A stretch of 62,000 nt of DNA from Acanthaster planci (lineage: Eukaryota > Echinodermata > Asteroidea > Valvatida > Acanthasteridae), in assembly GCF_001949145.1 (NCBI RefSeq), contig NW_019091457.1, positions 1-62,000 of the forward strand. Reading direction: 5' to 3'. Shown one piece after another: positions 60,287 to 62,000 of this stretch. The position numbers were made by a program, and so were the translations under genes. The stretch's first letter is position 1. Each line of letters opens with the position of its first letter. The notes under the pieces were generated by a model. The model saw nothing but the letters and a program-made list of their open reading frames with translations. It was not told where the DNA came from and did no database searches.

Positions 60287-60427
60287 AATTTTCGCATGGT
60301 CGGTTGAGCTTCTTGCTTGTGATTTTGAGTTTAACCCCTCCCATCGTAGAGGCAAAGTCTCCGCGGGTCCAGCTTCCTTCTCTCCGCAGCCATCCTCCTC
60401 AAGATACGTGGAATCACTGTTCATCAT
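60287..60427 (-). CDS. Possible alternative first coding exon
   Basis: A minus-strand ATG at 60427 opens 47 codons (MMNSDSTYLEEDGCGEKEAG to SSTDHAKI) ending exactly at a good donor, ATT|GTAAGT, in phase 0. That phase could join transporter exon 2 at 48756. The acidic, hydrophilic composition would suit a CNT N-terminus. Without transcripts this remains a guess. Confidence 0.25.
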
Positions 60428-62000
60428 CGGACCCCGGCAAACATGTACAATGTAGGTTACCCCACAATACTAGCTGCCAAGGGGTCGACCGCGAGCTCGT
60501 GTCGTTCTGTCAAGGTTTCCCGGTGCACGCTGCGTACGTCTGCTGCTAGGTTTATTGAAGTGGACTGGCGCTGGGCGAACTTTGCTACAAGGTCACGCAG
60601 AGAACTTGAAGGTTGGAGACCGGTGTTGGTCGAATTTCGAGAGTCGACTAAAATGATGGTTCGGTCTCTCGCTGTCTCCGTGTTTTCTATAGGTGTTTCC
60701 GTCCGTCTGTTCGTCGCCTGGGGTCTATCTCCGAAGTACTGTCGAATCATCATTCATACATCTCATAACTCCTTTTCCCGTCGCCTTTCGGGTAGAGCCG
60801 GATTACAGCCGGCCCACATTTAGTTGGGGACAGCCTCATCATATGTAGTCTCCAAACTCGGCAGAAAACAAGATCTCGTCCCCAAAGAGCACAGTCGTAC
60901 TCCCATACTAATATTGCTATAACTCGCTCTGCAGAAGGCACTGTGACCCCTACCTGGCTGGGGGCAGGGTACGTCTCCCAAAGCGCAAAGCACGAATCTA
61001 CTCGCTGCAAATAATGACGGCGGCGTGTCTAATTTCACTGAGCACTGCAAAGCCAGGAACACTGCAGGTAAGCAGAGTCGACAGACTAGACCTACCTGCA
61101 AAAAAAGGATTCTGCCATCCAAGGGCTTTTGAATTTGAGCTGCGCGCGCCCGGGCTCGTCTGACAGTTCAGGCTCGCCAACAAAGAATTGGCCCACAAGT
61201 AAAGATGACACAGGAATCTGTCCCGCGGACGTTATTAGTGAAAGGCACGAAGTTATAGTGCGGTATTTTATTCCTCCCTGGTTTAATAGTGGGACTTTTC
61301 CCTCGCCAGCACACTGCAGGCAGGTAGAAATCAGCCACGGCTTACTCGAGCTGGGTGTGCAATCCGAGCGGGACATAATGTAGCTCACCGTCAGACGATC
61401 ACAGAGCCGCCAACAGGCACTCATGTCCGCTGTACATTCAGTCACGTGATTACGAATTGCCGTCCTCCACACACACGATGACCCAAGGCAACCGGTGATC
61501 GTTTTCTTTTACTAGGCCACGGCGTAATGAAATTATCGAACACCGAGATGGCAGGGTAATCAATAAAAACAAAGCGGGGAACATTAATATCGCCTTCTCA
61601 ACAGTAGAGCCTCGTGAGAACGCTGCAGCTGAACACATATATGCAATCACTGACGGCATAATCGGGCGGTCATGAACTCACGATATAGCGGTGCGGACTG
61701 CTTATCGACAATTCGTAAATAAGACCCAGTAGAATATTCATTGCTGGCGTTCGATACCCAAGCATGAATCAGTTGCTGTTGACGGACTTACAGAAAAGAT
61801 CGATTTCAAAGTCCCCACACTGTTGTCCGAGTATAAGGGCTCGTGTTCACCACACAATGTTTTGACCGAGAATTTGGGCCTCTTTCTCTCCGAAGACGGT
61901 TCACTGCCCGCTCAAGGTTTATATTGAATGAAGTATAATCCTGCATGCATCATTAAGTTTGGGTCCCTTCCATTTATTTCTCAATAAAGGCGCTTTATTT
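60428..62000. other. Right edge, no supported gene
   Basis: Only overlapping short frames. A minus-strand stretch ending at about 61096 with TTTTTTTGCAG|GTAGGTC has a donor-like end and might be a leader exon of the transporter, but I cannot support more than that. Confidence 0.3.

Noticed and set aside
60268-60549. 93-codon plus-strand frame with a signal-peptide-like start
   Set aside because: The hydrophobic run is short and isolated, and the remainder lacks a domain or cysteine pattern that would suggest a secreted peptide.
1-62000. CRISPR array, bacterial operons, ribosome binding sites or phage genes
   Set aside because: Spliced animal genes, absence of operon-like gene packing and absence of spaced identical repeats exclude a prokaryotic reading.

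Overview
This is a window of an animal nuclear genome, not a bacterial one. Genes have introns with GT..AG boundaries, most of the window is non-coding, there are small transposon-like repeats, and two assembly gaps are filled with N (13296-13435 and 58797-59230). The receptor gene is of the dopamine Dop1R2/DAMB (INDR) type, a class known mainly from invertebrates. Together with the repeat content this suggests a marine invertebrate, possibly an ambulacrarian such as an echinoderm. The sequence alone does not settle the lineage.

Layout. (1) 1-2420, minus strand: the 5' part of a multi-exon gene of unknown function. Six short exons join in compatible phases and encode a serine- and acid-rich N-terminal region. 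(2) 2421-11138: no supported gene; one copy of a dispersed repeat. (3) 11205-12581, plus strand: an intact, single-exon Dop1R2-type dopamine receptor with an overlapping upstream ORF. (4) 12582-38897: about 26 kb without a supported gene. It holds three full copies and one cut copy of a MITE-like family with clear terminal inverted repeats, a strongly purine-biased stretch between two of those copies, and microsatellites. (5) 38898-55376, minus strand: a complete concentrative nucleoside transporter gene (SLC28/CNT) rebuilt from 11 exons, about 628 residues. Intron phases agree at every junction except that one donor was chosen partly by phase. Its ribose- and cation-site motifs are conserved, but the base-recognition motif in hairpin 1 reads GMTVAP where the family has GQ[TS]E[AS]P. 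(6) 55377-62000: upstream flank of the transporter, with a possible alternative first exon, a 103-bp tandem duplication between 36-bp inverted repeats, an ACTGTAA-rich repeat, and an N gap flanked by near-identical 21-bp direct repeats.

The three genes show no obvious functional link. The points most worth following up are the altered substrate motif of the transporter, the unknown left-edge gene, and an isolated, coding-like plus-strand terminal exon (51180-51259) inside transporter intron 1. I did not find a convincing new multi-gene system.
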